Positions 1-10,788 are shown, counted from the stretch's first letter. The stretch: 64,000 nucleotides of DNA from Branchipolynoe longqiensis (GCA_030323885.1 CM059198.1:55292417-55356416), one strand, 5' to 3'. Numbers and translations: made by a program. Notes: generated by a model not told the origin, from the sequence alone.

Positions 1-364
1 TTGGTTGCCTGCCCCACTTCTGGTTGAGCTGTTGGCTGCTTCCCGCTGCGCTGTATCAGAGTTGGGTTATTTATTAATACAACCGGTGTGCATGCTAGCC
101 GTACCTCCATTTCAAGTATCTATTATTGAAGGCCTAGTCAATACATGTACACCCTCTCATGTATGCGCATCCATTCTGCAGCACCGGCCGGCAGGTCAGT
201 CCGTCCGCCACAGCACACACAATGGGGCCATGTCCCCCTCCACAGTCCTAGCAGCCATCTTCCTTTAACAAAATCGATAGTTTCAAAAGTATGAAAAATC
301 AATGCGCTTTCTCTCGTTAAATGTATCGTAACAAAAATGAATGCGCTGGATATGGGATATGGGA

Positions 365-482
365 TGTGGTAGAATGAATTGAGCGCCTGCTGCCCACGTG
401 ACAGGTCGTGGGTTCGAATTCCGGCCGAGTCAAACAAATGACTTAATTGATGCTTTTCACTACCAAGCCTAGCTGGTGCTCG
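365..482 (+). repeat. SINE-A, tRNA-like head only
   Basis: The copy has a B-box-like 'gggttcgaattcc' followed by the 'gagtcaaac.aatgactta' junction found in all SINE-A copies. It stops at 'ggtgctcgg', where an opposite-strand copy begins. The A-box region is degraded. Confidence 0.7.
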
Positions 483-483
483 G

Positions 484-797
484 TTGGTTAGTTGGTTGTT
501 GGAGTTTTACGTCCTGGCAACATCTAAGGTCCTATCAGGACGGGTATTGACTTGTGACAGTGCACACTCATGTGAACTTTATAGTGCTGCCCACTGGGAG
601 ACCAAGCCACCAGCACCATGACCTGATGGCCCACTCAGTCACATTATCCTGACACTGAGCCAACCAGTCCTTGCCCTATCGTAACAATGCCGAGTGCCTG
701 GCTATGAAGCGACAAGTATACATTTTGAAGTCATTGGTTTGACTTGACAAGGGTTCGAACCTGTAGGTTCGAATCACGTGATCTACCAAAACGGGAG
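484..797 (-). repeat. SINE-A, near full length
   Basis: Read on the minus strand, this contains the tRNA-like head, the central domain ('atagtgctgc', 'ctgacactgag') and the 3' hairpin tail 'ggacgtaaaa'. It lies head-to-tail against the truncated plus-strand copy at 365-482, so the pair forms an inverted repeat. A further 30-bp plus-strand SINE-A scrap (798-828) follows. Confidence 0.85.
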
Positions 798-899
798 GAT
801 AATGTGACTAAAGGGGATATCAGGTAATAAAATATTCCGATATTCGGCATAGGGGGAATGCAAATGTTCTATTACTGATCGGTGTACGTGACCAGGCAC

Positions 900-1340
900 A
901 TGTATGTGTTGGTGGTGCCTGAGTGGGATGTAAATAGACATAGTGGTGCTGGCAGGTTTGGGTGTGAGTGCACTCAGGGCCTACCCCCTCGGCTGGGATA
1001 GGGATCACCACACTCAAAGGTCAAGGTTGGTGGTGGCTATGGGGCCATACAGCTTGTGGTGGTGGGCAGACCACTGGTATCCATGGGGACCAGGAATGCT
1101 GGATCCCTATTGGTTGGCCAAGAATGCTCGATTCCCATTGGAGGAAAGGGGTGGGGTGATACTGTACAGTGAACCCATGTCACCATATAAATAATAAACC
1201 AGAGGGATTGACTCTCTCTCTCTTCCTTTACACTTTATACTCTTCCTTTCTCTTTGTCTGTATTGATTTCACCATAGCCTGCCTACACAGCCACAGATTC
1301 GAGCATTAGACTTTACAAGGTGGCCAGGGGCAACACTAGA
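900..1340 (+). mobile_element. possible solo LTR
   Basis: A TATA-like 'catataaata' and an 'aataaa' (1192 onward) are followed by a CT-rich stretch and 'tgtattgatttc', with a 'gactttaca' motif near the end. The same order of motifs occurs at 45630-45960 and, less well, at 57540-57836. That is the layout of an LTR (promoter, polyadenylation signal, pyrimidine-rich R/U5). No coding region, TSD or TG/CA termini could be fixed, so the identity is inferred. Confidence 0.3.
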
Positions 1341-1344
1341 AGAT

Positions 1345-1437
1345 CGCCATGAGTGCGTACTGTCACAAGTCGGTTCCCGTCCTAATATGACCTTAGATGT
1401 TGCCAGGACGTAAAACTGCACAAATCAACCAACCAAT
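1345..1437 (+). repeat. SINE-A 3' tail
   Basis: This is the last ~90 bp of SINE-A only: 'actgtcacaagtcggt', then the hairpin tail ending 'gccaggacgtaaaac' and an A/C-rich end. The 5' truncation is typical of target-primed reverse transcription. Confidence 0.8.
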
Positions 1438-1740
1438 CCTGTCAACCTCTTCACCGTGCCCCCTTCACTTTCTCATGACACTTTGCAAGATGCAAGATGA
1501 TCTCTGCAAGGCCAGATGTTCGTGAGATGTTGCCGTGCTGCTTCAATCTTCGCTTTTTAACCATTGTGAGGAAATCTTTGTATGTTCTGATGGCTTGTTT
1601 GATCTTATTGTGAACCTTCTTATTTGTATGAATATATACAAATAATAATTGTGTTTACATAGTAAAAATCCGGTCACTTCATTTGATGTATTTCTTAGAC
1701 AAATATTATTAATCCATCTTAACTTAGATTGATTCTTTTC
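1438..1740. other. no feature recognised
   Basis: AT-rich unique-looking sequence. I see no coding potential, repeat family or TIR structure. Confidence 0.5.
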
Positions 1741-2050
1741 TTTAAAGCCGCATAGTCCAATGAAGCATAACATTTTCCAAACCCATCCACTGACCTACAT
1801 TTGATTCTACATATCTAACTTAGATACTGATACACTTATTAAGTATTTCTTGCCACGCAGAAGGGCATACTGAATTAATTTAATAGAACCTGTTACTGCC
1901 TACGCCTATGGTGTCAGAGTTTTGGGGTGTTTGCCAAAATTAATTTCACATGTTTGCACTTCAAATATCTCTGAAGTTAGCCATTTAAAATAAAATTTAC
2001 TGCAAATAAAAGTAAGGTAGGTTATAACAATCTTGAAAAATTGAATTGAT
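1741..2050 (+). mobile_element. family D TTAA-flanked MITE, right end lost
   Basis: It begins with TTAA and then 'agccgcatagtccaatg', a variant of the family terminus 'agctgcatagtccgatg'. The internal order (attctacatatctaactta, gtgtcagagttttgg, gttagccatttaaaataaa) matches the intact copy at 34035-34378. The right terminus is not recognisable. Confidence 0.75.
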
Positions 2051-2401
2051 CTTAATCCAGCTTGGCTTTGTTCCAGTTATTCTAGGGTTATTCTTTGATG
2101 TTCAATATGTAAACACTTTAATTTGTTTATAGGGTTGGGATAGTCTCCCCCCCCCCCCCCCCAAGGCTTCCATTCATGGTTACACTGTGGTATGGATCAA
2201 TATAGGCTCCCTGAGACGCTCAGTAATTAATAGTGTAGGAATATGTTTTGATTTACAGGGGCAGGAACATGACCAACACATAACTTTCTGGACATAAACA
2301 AGTAGTGCTTTACTATTTAACACTGCAAACTCAATAATGTAAGAAATCTGTGCAAACCGAACTATCACTAATTGTAAATTTGAAATCCTTTGAGTGGTGT
2401 G
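2051..2401. other. intervening DNA with a poly-C run
   Basis: Holds a run of about 15 C at 2147-2162. Nothing else is recognised. Confidence 0.5.
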
Positions 2402-2707
2402 GTGTTCTCTGTGGCGGAGTGGTTAGAGTGTCTGACGTTTTTCTAGGTCGGACTCCTAATCTGAAGGTTGGTGGTTCGATTCCCCGGGCCCCCACCTCAG
2501 CGAATTTGGATTTCCACCGCTGTGTATAACTTACAGCGACATCAAAGGCCAGTTGCTCTCATACCATGTCTATGTGGTGTGGGAGGTTAAAAATCCCTTG
2601 GGTCGGTAAAAGTGTAGGCTCGGGCTTTCTATCGACAAACTGTCTAATGGTGAAAACAAGTCTATTCAGACTTATCCATGATAAGCAGTATAAATCTTCA
2701 AGAAAAA
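2402..2707 (+). repeat. SINE-B, full length
   Basis: The tRNA-like head has an A box (tggcggagtggttagag), an anticodon-loop-like 'ctcctaa' and a B box (ggttcgattcc). A body common to all five copies follows ('ccatgtctatgtggtgtggg', 'aaatcccttgggtcgg'). The 3' end is 'tataaatcttcaagaaaaa'. Because the head is fused to a shared non-tRNA body in all copies, this is a SINE and not a tRNA gene. Confidence 0.85.
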
Positions 2708-2850
2708 GTATGTCATGTAATTCTACATAAATACTCATGAGCAGGGACATAACTACATTTTCTCATTCTAGGCATGTGTGAACAATTTCTCTCATCCCTC
2801 GAAGCAGTATCATTCATAGTACTTTGAATTAGCAACCTTAAAACATTGCT

Positions 2851-3376
2851 TTCTCTGTAGTGGAGTGGTTACACAGACACTTAATCAGACACTTAATCCG
2901 AAGGTCGATGGTTCGATTTCCCATGCCATTACCTCCTCCAATTTGTATTTCCACCACTGTGTATTTTTTTTATAACTTACAGCGTCATCAAAGGCCAGTT
3001 GCTCTCATACCATGTTTGTGTGGTGTGGGAGGTTAAAAATCCCTTGGGTCGGAACAAATGAAGAGTTCAGGCGCAAAACCTTGTAAATGCCAATCCAAAA
3101 AGGCAGTTTAAATAACAGATTTTTATCAGAAAATAATTTTAATTCTAACTAGTTCCATTTTTCTTATGTTGTCATGATTATGGAGCAATGAACAAAAAAG
3201 TAGGAATGTAAAAAAATTAACATTTTGAAGGTTTGATTCCAATGTTTATATCCATTTTTGAATTGGCGCTTACTGAACTCTTCAAATGTAGGCTCAGGCT
3301 TTCTATCAACCAACTGTCTAATGGTGAAAACAAGACTATTCAGACTTATTAGGCAGTATAAATCTTCAAGAAAAAA
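2851..3376 (+). repeat. SINE-B interrupted by a MITE
   Basis: The left part (2851-3060) carries the head and body through 'cccttgggtcgg'. The right part (3283-3376) resumes at 'tgtaggctcaggc' and ends 'aaatcttcaagaaaaaa'. A 222-bp TIR element separates them. The A-box region is partly rearranged, with 'cagacacttaatc' duplicated. Confidence 0.85.
3061..3282. mobile_element. MITE inserted in SINE-B
   Basis: Perfect 10-bp terminal inverted repeats, aagagttcag and ctgaactctt. Inverted similarity continues inward (caatccaaaaa / tttttgaattg). It is flanked by direct copies of caaatg (3055-3060 and 3283-3288). Comparison with the uninterrupted SINE-B at 2402-2707 shows the insertion point directly. 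Depending on where the TIR is set to begin, the TSD is 4-6 bp, so no superfamily is assigned. Confidence 0.8.
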
Positions 3377-3689
3377 CAAAGATGGTGGATATTCCCACAA
3401 CTAAGAATTAATCATATTCGCATTCGTAGCGAATGTGTGTGTGTGTGGAAAGCTAAATGACTCACCACGTGTTGGTAATAAAACGAACATTATGGTTCAT
3501 GCATGATAAACCGGAAAAAATAATGATTCATCGTGAAGCTTTGATGGATTGACAGCACTCGATCAAATCAAGGCCATTCATTTGAGCCTTTGTGACCTTG
3601 CATGATCTACGAGGTTCGTCTTTGTTAACGGTTTGCCGGCGAGTTCTGTAAAAATAAAAATAAAATTTATAATCTCTTGTCGCCTACCT
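3377..3689. other. no feature recognised
   Basis: Mixed sequence with a short TG run near 3437. No repeat family or coding exon is seen. Confidence 0.5.
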
Positions 3690-4068
3690 TTACCATACCA
3701 TCTTCCTCTCCTCGTCCCTCCTCTCCCTCTTTCCTGCTCCCTCTCCCCTTTGCTCTTCCCTTTCCGCTCCCCCTTTCTTCCAGCCCCTCTCTTTCCCCTT
3801 CCTCTCCCGCACTCATTTTTCTCACCACGTGCTTTCCTTCACCCTCACTCTTCACCTCAATCCCTTCCTCTCTTCTCCCTTTCCTTCCCCATCCTCTCCA
3901 CTAGCCTCTCCCCTATCTCATCCTTCTCTCTGCTGTCCATCTCCTCTCCTTCTCTCCTCCCATCTCCTCCTATTTCTCCCCTTCCCTTTCCCCATCCCTT
4001 TCTTCCCTCCATTCCCCCTCGCTCTCACATCCTTTCTCCCCCTCCCGCTCTGTTCGCCTGTCCTCTTC
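3690..4068. repeat. polypyrimidine tract (CT-rich)
   Basis: Nearly pure C/T on the plus strand with no exact unit. All long open frames across it (Ser/Pro/Leu only) are composition artefacts. Together with 4445-5092 it flanks a SINE-B copy. Confidence 0.85.
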
Positions 4069-4071
4069 GAT

Positions 4072-4118
4072 ATAGCGAATGGTAGACAGGAAGTGTGAAC
4101 ACTTATTTGTCTCTCATT
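4072..4118. repeat. 47-bp sequence shared with 28721-28767
   Basis: Starts 'atagcgaatggtagacagga' and ends 'ctctcatt'. It is identical over 47 bp to a segment inside the foldback element at 28361-28899. It contains the palindrome aagtgt-ga-acactt. Its function is unknown. Confidence 0.7.
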
Positions 4119-4205
4119 CTTTGTTTTTTTTTGTTTGGTACATTAGTTGTCCCAAGCAGGGGAAATCCCAGTCACAGACGACTGGTCTTCCCCACTCCAC
4201 TGCTG

Positions 4206-4439
4206 GTCGATAGAAAGCCCGAGCCTACACTTTTACCGACCCAAGGGATTTTTAACCTCCCACACCACATAGACATGGTATGAGAGCAACCGGCCTTTAA
4301 TGACGCTGTTAGTTATACTCAGCGGTGGAAATCCAAATTGGCAGAGCTGGGGGCACGGGGAATCGAACCGCTGACCCTCAGATTAGGAGTCTGACATAGA
4401 AAAAAGTCAGACACTCTAACCACTCCGCCACAGAGAACG
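4206..4439 (-). repeat. SINE-B, 3' truncated
   Basis: On the minus strand the tRNA-like head (B box at about 4355-4370) and most of the body are present, but the terminal 'aaatcttcaag' is missing. It lies inside the polypyrimidine block. Confidence 0.85.
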
Positions 4440-4444
4440 CCGGC

Positions 4445-5092
4445 CCCATTCTCTCGTCCCCTTTTCTCCAATCATTCTCCCTCCCTCCTGCCCCCCTGTC
4501 CTCGTACCCCTCTCCCCCATTCCCTGTACCCCTACCTTTCTCACATCCATGTCCCCTTCCTCTCCCACACGTTCTGCCCCCGTCATTCTCCATCTTCCCC
4601 CTCTTCCACCTCCTTCTCCACCCTTCACTCTCCCTTTCCTTCTCCATGTGTTTACATCCCACCTCCCCCTCCCCCCTTCCCTCTATCCCTCCCTTCCTCC
4701 CCTCCATGTTCCCTCCCTTTTCCACCTTGTCCTCCTCCTTTCCCCCTCTCTTTCCCCTCCCCTCTTACCTCTCCTTCCTTCCGCCACCCTCAATCCTCCC
4801 TACCTTCCCCATTCTCTTCTACTACTCACGCTCTTCTTACCTCCCCCTCTCCCTCCTCCCCTCCCTCCTCTTCCCTCCCCACGTTCCCTTCTATTCCCCC
4901 CTGCTCTTCTCTTGCCTCCTCTTCCCTCCTCGTCCTTCCACATCCATACCCCTCTACCCATCCTGATATGTCCTTTGATGATGTTAGGATATAAAACCCA
5001 CTCCTCCATTTGTCCCCTCCCTGCTCTTTCCCTCCCCCTCCATCCTCTGCCTCCCCTCCATCTTTCACCCCCTCTCTCTCTCTCTCTGCTGG
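4445..5092. repeat. polypyrimidine tract (CT-rich)
   Basis: Continues the C/T-only composition of 3690-4068 beyond the SINE-B, ending in (CT)n near 5075-5090. Such tracts can form triplex DNA. The open frames are low complexity and not genes. Confidence 0.85.
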
Positions 5093-5409
5093 TTACCCAC
5101 GTTTCAGATTATTTCCCTGATCGCATAAATATAAGAACTGCACGTGTTCTCTTTAATGATATAAATAGTTTCTGCTAGTTGAACAATAACGCCATGATAT
5201 GAGGTGTAATACAAAACAATCCTTCCGTTTTAATTTAATTCCAATCCTTAATTACTCTTAAATGAAACACCAAATGTGGCTGATGGTCCTTTAATTGGTA
5301 CAACAGATTTGTCTCTTTCTATTCATATAAATATTTATTGCCAGTTCATACAGCTTCACTGGGTATAGGTGATAACACATTTCCCGATAGTGTAGCCTAC
5401 CAATTCAAT
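5093..5409. other. no feature recognised
   Basis: AT-rich, no repeat or exon recognised. Confidence 0.5.
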
Positions 5410-6131
5410 CCCCAGTCACACTACGGCCAGCGTTCGCTTGCGCCCACCTTACAAATAAAAGGAGGGGCGACTTCCTTGCACCCGACTCGCTACATTGAAT
5501 CAAAGACATGGTCGGCGACTGTGTCAGTGACCGCTTGGCAAGTGCTCGCCAAGCGGTCGGTAACCGGTCACGGACCGGTCACTGACCAATCGCTGACCAG
5601 TTTAGGAAGGTTTGTTGGTGACCAGTCACCGACCAAAATTCTGATGCTCTTGGTGCAGCGGTCACCGAGCGATGGCCAACTGGTCGCCGAGCGGTCGCCG
5701 AGCCATCGCCGATGTTTAGGGATGTTGGTCGCCGAGTTGGCGGTCGACGAGCGGTCGCCGAGCAGTCGCCGAGCGGTCGCCGATGTTTAGGGGGGGGGGG
5801 GGTTTGGTCGCCAGATACTTGGCCCTCGGCATTACTAGGATAGGGCAAGGATTGGCTCATTGAGTATTAGGATAATGTAAATGGGACATTGGGTCACGGA
5901 ATCCACATTTCCGACGACCGCTCGCCGACTGATCACCGACCGCACTGGTCGCAAGGAGGTTGCAAGTGCAGCAGCTGCAACCTCCTTGTGACCAATATCT
6001 CGCGAAATGGTCTGCGAGTGGTCGGCGGCCACTTGCCAACCACTCGCCGACCAGTCGTAAGGTTGTCATATGGTGGTCACAAAAAGGTTGTGAAACGATT
6101 GCAAGCGAACGCAGGCCTAGTTTAAGTGGGG
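5410..6131. mobile_element. foldback element rich in CGGTCGCCGAGC repeats
   Basis: The ends are imperfect inverted repeats: left ccccagtcacactacggcc then gcgttcgcttgc, right gcaagcgaacgcaggccta then gtgggg. The interior is a series of short direct and inverted 'gcggtcgccgagc' and 'gaccggtcactgacc' units that could fold extensively. The outer sequence 'ccccagtcacac' is shared with 61198 and, inverted, with 53205-53218. No coding capacity. Confidence 0.55.
5826..5895 (+). repeat. SINE-A internal fragment
   Basis: Matches the SINE-A stretch 'cggcatta.taggataggg caagga' through 'aggataatgt'. It lies within the foldback element. Neither SINE end is present. Confidence 0.6.
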
Positions 6132-6302
6132 TATACTGTACTGAATTACATCAACGGAACTGATCGTATCAACAAACTGACTTTCCAGGTGTTTCCCAAC
6201 CTGGTTTCTGTGTAGACTGTTAATGAACTAACCACACCCTATGAGGGTCGACATACACTAACCTTGCCTACAACATACACTAGCTGCAGACCATAAGAGG
6301 TG

Positions 6303-7285
6303 CAATGGGGACCTTTCATGAGCCATTTCACTCGCTATACACTTGGTGGCAGCACCCGTTCCCGGTCCAAGTCGGCCATCATGGTTGAATAGAAGGGTGT
6401 ATGTGTGTGTGTTGGTGGTGTAGGTGTGTGGTGGCGGTGCTGGTGGGGGTTTAGGGATGTTGTGGGGGTGTAGGTATGTGTGTGGTGGGGGTGTAGGTGT
6501 GTGTTGGGTGTGTATGGTGGGGGTGTAGGTGTGTGCTGGGGTTTAGGGATGTGGTGAGGGTGTAGGTGTGTGGTGGTGTAGGTGTGTGGTGGGGGTGTGT
6601 GGTGGGGGTGTAGGTGTATGTAGTTGAGGTGTAGGTGTGTGTGTGGTGGTGTAGGTGTGGTGAGGGTGTAGGTGTGTGGTGGTGTAGGTGTGGTGGGGGT
6701 TTAGGTGTGTGGGGGTGTAGGTGTGTGGTGGGGGTGTAGATGTGTGGTGGGGGTTTAGGTGTGTGGTAGGGGTGTAATAGGGTTATGGTGGGGGTGTAGG
6801 TGTGTGGTGGGGGTTTAGGGATGCAAAAGATTGTGAGGTGCTGCTCTGCAAGACATCCCTACACCTCCACCACAAACCACCTACACTCCCACCACACACA
6901 CTGTCAACCCCCACCACATACATCTACACCCCCACCACATCCATAAGCCCCCACCACACCCCACCACACCCATCACACCCACTCACCACACACCCCCACC
7001 ACACCTCCCTAAATCCCCATTCACCCCCACCACACACCAAAATCCTGACCACACCCCTACACCTCCACACCACACCCACCATACACACCTACACCCCAAT
7101 CACATCCACCACACCATACCCACTCACCACACACCCCTACACCTCCACCACACACCCCGAAATCCCCACACACCCCCACCACACAAACCAAAATCTTCAC
7201 CACACCCCTGCACCTCCACAACACACGAGACCGGCATGGTGCGCCATCTGATGAGAGAGTGGTGCAAACTGAAAGGTCCCCATTG
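6303..7285. mobile_element. TIR element carrying inverted GT/CA minisatellite arms
   Basis: A perfect 16-bp inverted repeat bounds the region: caatggggacctttca (6303-6318) and its complement at 7270-7285. The left half (about 6390-6825) is a GT-rich array of ggtgtaggtgtgtggtggg-like units. The right half (about 6855-7235) is the complementary CA-rich array, so the element is a ~430-bp-arm palindrome around a short spacer (6826-6855). No TSD is evident and no protein is encoded. Confidence 0.65.
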
Positions 7286-7321
7286 GATAGTGTTGTTTTG
7301 CCGCTGTACTTTCTGTGGTAA

Positions 7322-8012
7322 TACCCCTGTCACACTACAACGTAATGAGTGAACGTGAGCCTAACGTGGTGATATTTCGTCATTACGTTGATGGACGTTG
7401 GATTACGTTATGATGACGTCATAATGACGTTAGAGTGACGTCGAGCTACGTCACATTACGTCGTGTAACGTCGATTAACGTCGAGGTTTTGGACATGTTC
7501 AAAAGTTTCGACGTAGGACGAACGTAAGGGTTTACGTTCACCGTACGTTCTGTTCACGTTCAGCGAACGTCAATGACGTTAAACGGACGTTATTCCAATG
7601 CTCCTCACTACGTTCAACTACGTTCCACTACGTTGACCCCCATTAAACCGAGTGCAAATGCCCACGGGGCGTAATGGGAACGTCAGGAGAACGTCAGGAG
7701 AACGTCAGGAGAACGTCAGGAGAACGTCAGGAGAACGTGCATTCAACGTACGTTCAACGTATCATGACATAGCTAACGTCACGCAACGTTCTTCTGGCGA
7801 TGGAATAACGTTCATAACGTTCCGTGAGCGTAATTACCTTGACCTCTCTCGTTGAATGACGGTATCACTACGCTTTACCGACGTTACGCTCTCGTCCACT
7901 ACGCTGCATCCACGTTCAACTTCTGCCCAAATTTGCATACTACGCCGAAAAGTTCAACGTTCTTCACGTTCTCCCTACGTCGACGTCGTTACGTCGTAGT
8001 GTGACAGGGCCA
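7322..8012. mobile_element. family H copy 1 (CTGTCACAC TIR, TWA site)
   Basis: TIRs: left tacccctgtcacactac, right gtagtgtgacagggcca. They are flanked by TAA on the left (7319-7321) and TTA on the right (8013-8015). The second copy (19436-20113) has TTA on both sides. A 3-bp TWA target and this terminus suggest PIF/Harbinger-like mobilisation, which is inference. The interior is dense in acgtt/aacgt motifs and carries no ORF of note. Confidence 0.7.
7677..7738 (+). repeat. 11-bp minisatellite inside family H
   Basis: Five near-perfect units of aggagaacgtc. The second copy of the element has only about three degraded units (19797-19840), so unit number differs between copies. Confidence 0.85.
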
Positions 8013-8056
8013 TTAGTTAAAACTACCCTCTTCCTCGCTCTTTGCACCCACAACCT

Positions 8057-8371
8057 GGGCCGCGTTCAGGGTCCGCCTCAGAGGCGCCTCGGCGACGTCT
8101 CAGCGATGCTTTTTGGCCTATTTCCATTCAGGGTGCGTCTCGGCGACGTCTCCGAGACGCCTCCCTTTTCAGACTGGAGATGAAAAGCGCCTCGAAAATG
8201 GCTGCCGCATTCAGTGCTTTCAGCCAATTACAGCACAGCTTGTCCATTGCAAATGGCCGCCGCCTACAGGGGCGGCCATTTTCGAGGCAACCAACTGCTG
8301 TTGTCGGTCAGACTAGCCTGACGTCACAGGCGCCTCCGAGGCGCCTCCGAGACGGAGCCTGAACACGGCCC
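8057..8371. mobile_element. small GC-rich TIR element
   Basis: Inverted termini gggccgcgttcagg and cctgaacacggccc. The subterminal 'gaggcgcctc' and 'ggcgcctccgag' units are also inverted. If the TIR starts at ggccg, CTG is duplicated on both sides. No coding capacity. Confidence 0.65.
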
Positions 8372-8604
8372 TGATCCTAGGAAACCTGCACCACCCACCC
8401 ACCAACCCATACACACACACATAGATCCTCCACCAACTTGCGTATTTGTGAATCAGAATGCACTTGCTTCCTGGGTCTGAAGTTGTGGGATCAATCCCCG
8501 ACCGAGTGCGTGCTGTAGCGCTCCCCGGGGCCGAATGGACGCAGCCAAGCGGTGGGCTGGGTGGTGTTATGTAATGCGCTACTCCACGAGACAGGGTGGT
8601 TGGT

Positions 8605-9009
8605 AGATAAAAGATTCACCTTGTACTTGTAGTACACGGGTGAACGACAATGTTGTGTAAATACGGGCGAAAATAGCTTTAGTATGGAACAGGAAGTAGA
8701 ATGCCTGCCTCCAGTATCAAATGGGTACTTATATCGGCACAGAGTTGGTGAAATGGGAGAGAATGCAAAAAGACAAGATGGCGGCATTGGAACGCCATCG
8801 ATTTCACCTTTAAATTCTATTAAACTATATGTTTTATTATATTTTTCAACTCATAGGTCCCGGGGAAATATGAATATATATATAAAGAATAAGTGTTGCT
8901 TCTTAGATTGTGAAATTAGGCTCTCATTTCATATCCCCATATTTTCGACCACTTTTTTATAGGGTTGGTATTCACCCATGTACTTCGAGCACAGGGTGAC
9001 TCCTTTATC
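8605..9009. mobile_element. family M TIR element, copy 1
   Basis: The left end agataaaagattcacc and the 'gtacttgtagtaca' motif are mirrored at the right end ('ggtattcacccatgtacttc' ... 'gggtgactcctttatc'). Copies 2 (46652-47062) and 3 (56899-57316) share the interior 'gagagaatgcaaaaag' and 'atttcaccttt'. Each terminus is itself partly palindromic (ggtgaa / ttcacc). Non-autonomous. Confidence 0.75.
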
Positions 9010-10010
9010 GAGATGGTAGGGAGCAAAAGAAGACAGCAGAATAATAGACGGGATCACGATTCCGACTGCGCATGCGCTGAAAACGGCGTTGGCAGCAAAG
9101 CAAAGGCGTACAGCCATAGAGTTTGCCGATACGCATAGGGCAAAACTTAGATTTTATTCAAAAATAATCAAAATACATAGCAATTTGGCACAAACATGGA
9201 TGGAAGGATGCAATATAATAATATAATGAATATGTTTAAGACCCAACTCTCCATAATTAAGCATTTTGAGCTAAGAAACATACAATTTTAGTCACTTTAC
9301 AGGCAGATGTTTACATCACCATTGATTAGACATAAGTAATTCTTGTTCTAAATGTTAAATTGTCAAATGTGTCAACAAAAACTTGTTTCAAAGAAATATA
9401 TAACCAATATCTGATTAACCCTACTCATTTTCTATTTCTACATATGTCATTAACCATAGGATATTAATAAAAACATGAATAAAATAAGTAAAACAGCCTC
9501 TGGCTATGGCTCTAACACTAGTCTGAGTGCCCAGATTTGTCTAAATCTGAATGCACATGGCATAAGATCTGCATATTATATTGATGTAAATGCAATGTTT
9601 CAAACAAGAGCTGAGATGAGCTGAAACTAGCACATTTCATAGCTACACCCAGTGTATTAGGATGTACCATGTGCTTCTCGCAGGTTTGTTTTGCTCTGAC
9701 GCATGCCACAATGCACTGCGCCGCTGGAACGGTGATGTAGTCTATTAGATGAGAAGGGAGTGCATTGAGCACTGCCCCAGTCAGTTGTATGACGTACACA
9801 TTTGATGAACAGTTGCTGACAAGTAAACACATTTGCAATCCCAAAGTTGGTAGCCTAAGCAGTGGCTCTTATATATATATTGGGTATTATCCCGATTTAA
9901 ATAATACCCGCCTTCGTCCTAAAATAATACTCGCATAAGTAATTATACAACACAAAACTCTGCACCTTGTAATAGTTTGAAGAAAGTGAATCTCGAGTAA
10001 GTGACTGACA
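9010..10010. other. no gene; one diverged repeat unit
   Basis: 9108-9190 resembles one unit of the tandem repeat at 30980-31600 ('gagtttgccgatacgca', 'ttattcaaaa'). The remainder is AT-rich with a short TA run at 9871-9880. No exon or TIR pair is seen. Confidence 0.5.
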
Positions 10011-10012
10011 AC

Positions 10013-10360
10013 GAAGTGGTTGGTTGTTGGAGATTTACGTCCTGGCAACATCTAAGGTCATATCAGGACGGGTACCTACTTGTGACAATGTGCACTCATT
10101 GTGACTTTATAGTGCTGCCCCACTGGGAGACCAGGCCACCAGCCCCATGCCCTGATATTCCACTCACTCACATTATCCTGACACTGAGACAACCAGGCCT
10201 TGCCATATCCTAATAATGCCGAGGGCCTGGCTAGGAAGTGACAAGTATAACATTTTAAGTTATCGGTTTGACTCGACCAGGGTTGGAACACGTGGGTTCG
10301 AAAGCCACGATTGACCAAAATGGGAGACGGACGCTCAACTCATTTGTCCATCCACGATGT
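10013..10360 (-). repeat. SINE-A, full length
   Basis: The tail (ttttacgtcctgg-type, here 'atttacgtcctggcaacatc') is at the left. The central domain and a mutated tRNA-like head ('gggttggaacacgtgggttc') run to the right. It lies 166 bp from the retrotransposon at 10526. Confidence 0.85.
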
Positions 10361-10525
10361 GGTGGAGGGAGATGAGTGCCTTTGAACTGGAACCTATTTC
10401 AATAAAATCTTCGCAAATGAGACTCTCCACAACTTACCTCTAAGCCTATGGCTAAATAATTGAAAATCATATTTGAACTGTAAGCATGGAGCTATGTTTA
10501 TGTATTTAGAAATATTTAAGCTACG

Positions 10526-10685
10526 ATCCGGACAGAGGAAGCCCGAGACGGAGGTGGGAGAAAGGGTTTTTATTAGGTAAACGATAACGGCACAAGGTAC
10601 AGAGTCAATCGGTGAAATGTCAGTCGACCTGGTCCATGTCCGCAGAGGGAGCACTCTGGGAGGAGGTAGGCCCGGGAGCCGACCC
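10526..10685 (-). repeat. split direct repeat B2 (3' end)
   Basis: Nearly identical to B1 (10931-11090). I see one difference (cagag/cagac) in the first ~130 bp, then several near the recombinase stop. It contains a second copy of the last recombinase codons, ending ADMDQVD, and an 'aataaa' on the minus strand (within 'acctaataaaaacc'). Confidence 0.9.
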
Positions 10686-10788
10686 CCTGGAGTGATAATG
10701 TAAGGTTAAGATAAGGAGAGTAGTAAGTATAATAGAAAAATAAAATAGACATAAAAAGACAAAAAACAAAGAGAGGGTGAGTGGGTGA

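Noticed and set aside
2404..2490. tRNA gene (A and B boxes, anticodon-like loop)
   Set aside because: The same head is joined to a common body in five places, so it is a SINE. The same applies to the heads of SINE-A, SINE-C and SINE-G.
3633..5178. Long open frames rich in Ser, Pro and Leu (150-209 codons)
   Set aside because: They come from polypyrimidine DNA, where stops are rare in several frames at once. There is no motif or splice context.
7677..7738. CRISPR-like direct repeats
   Set aside because: 11-bp head-to-tail units without spacers, inside a TIR element of an animal genome.
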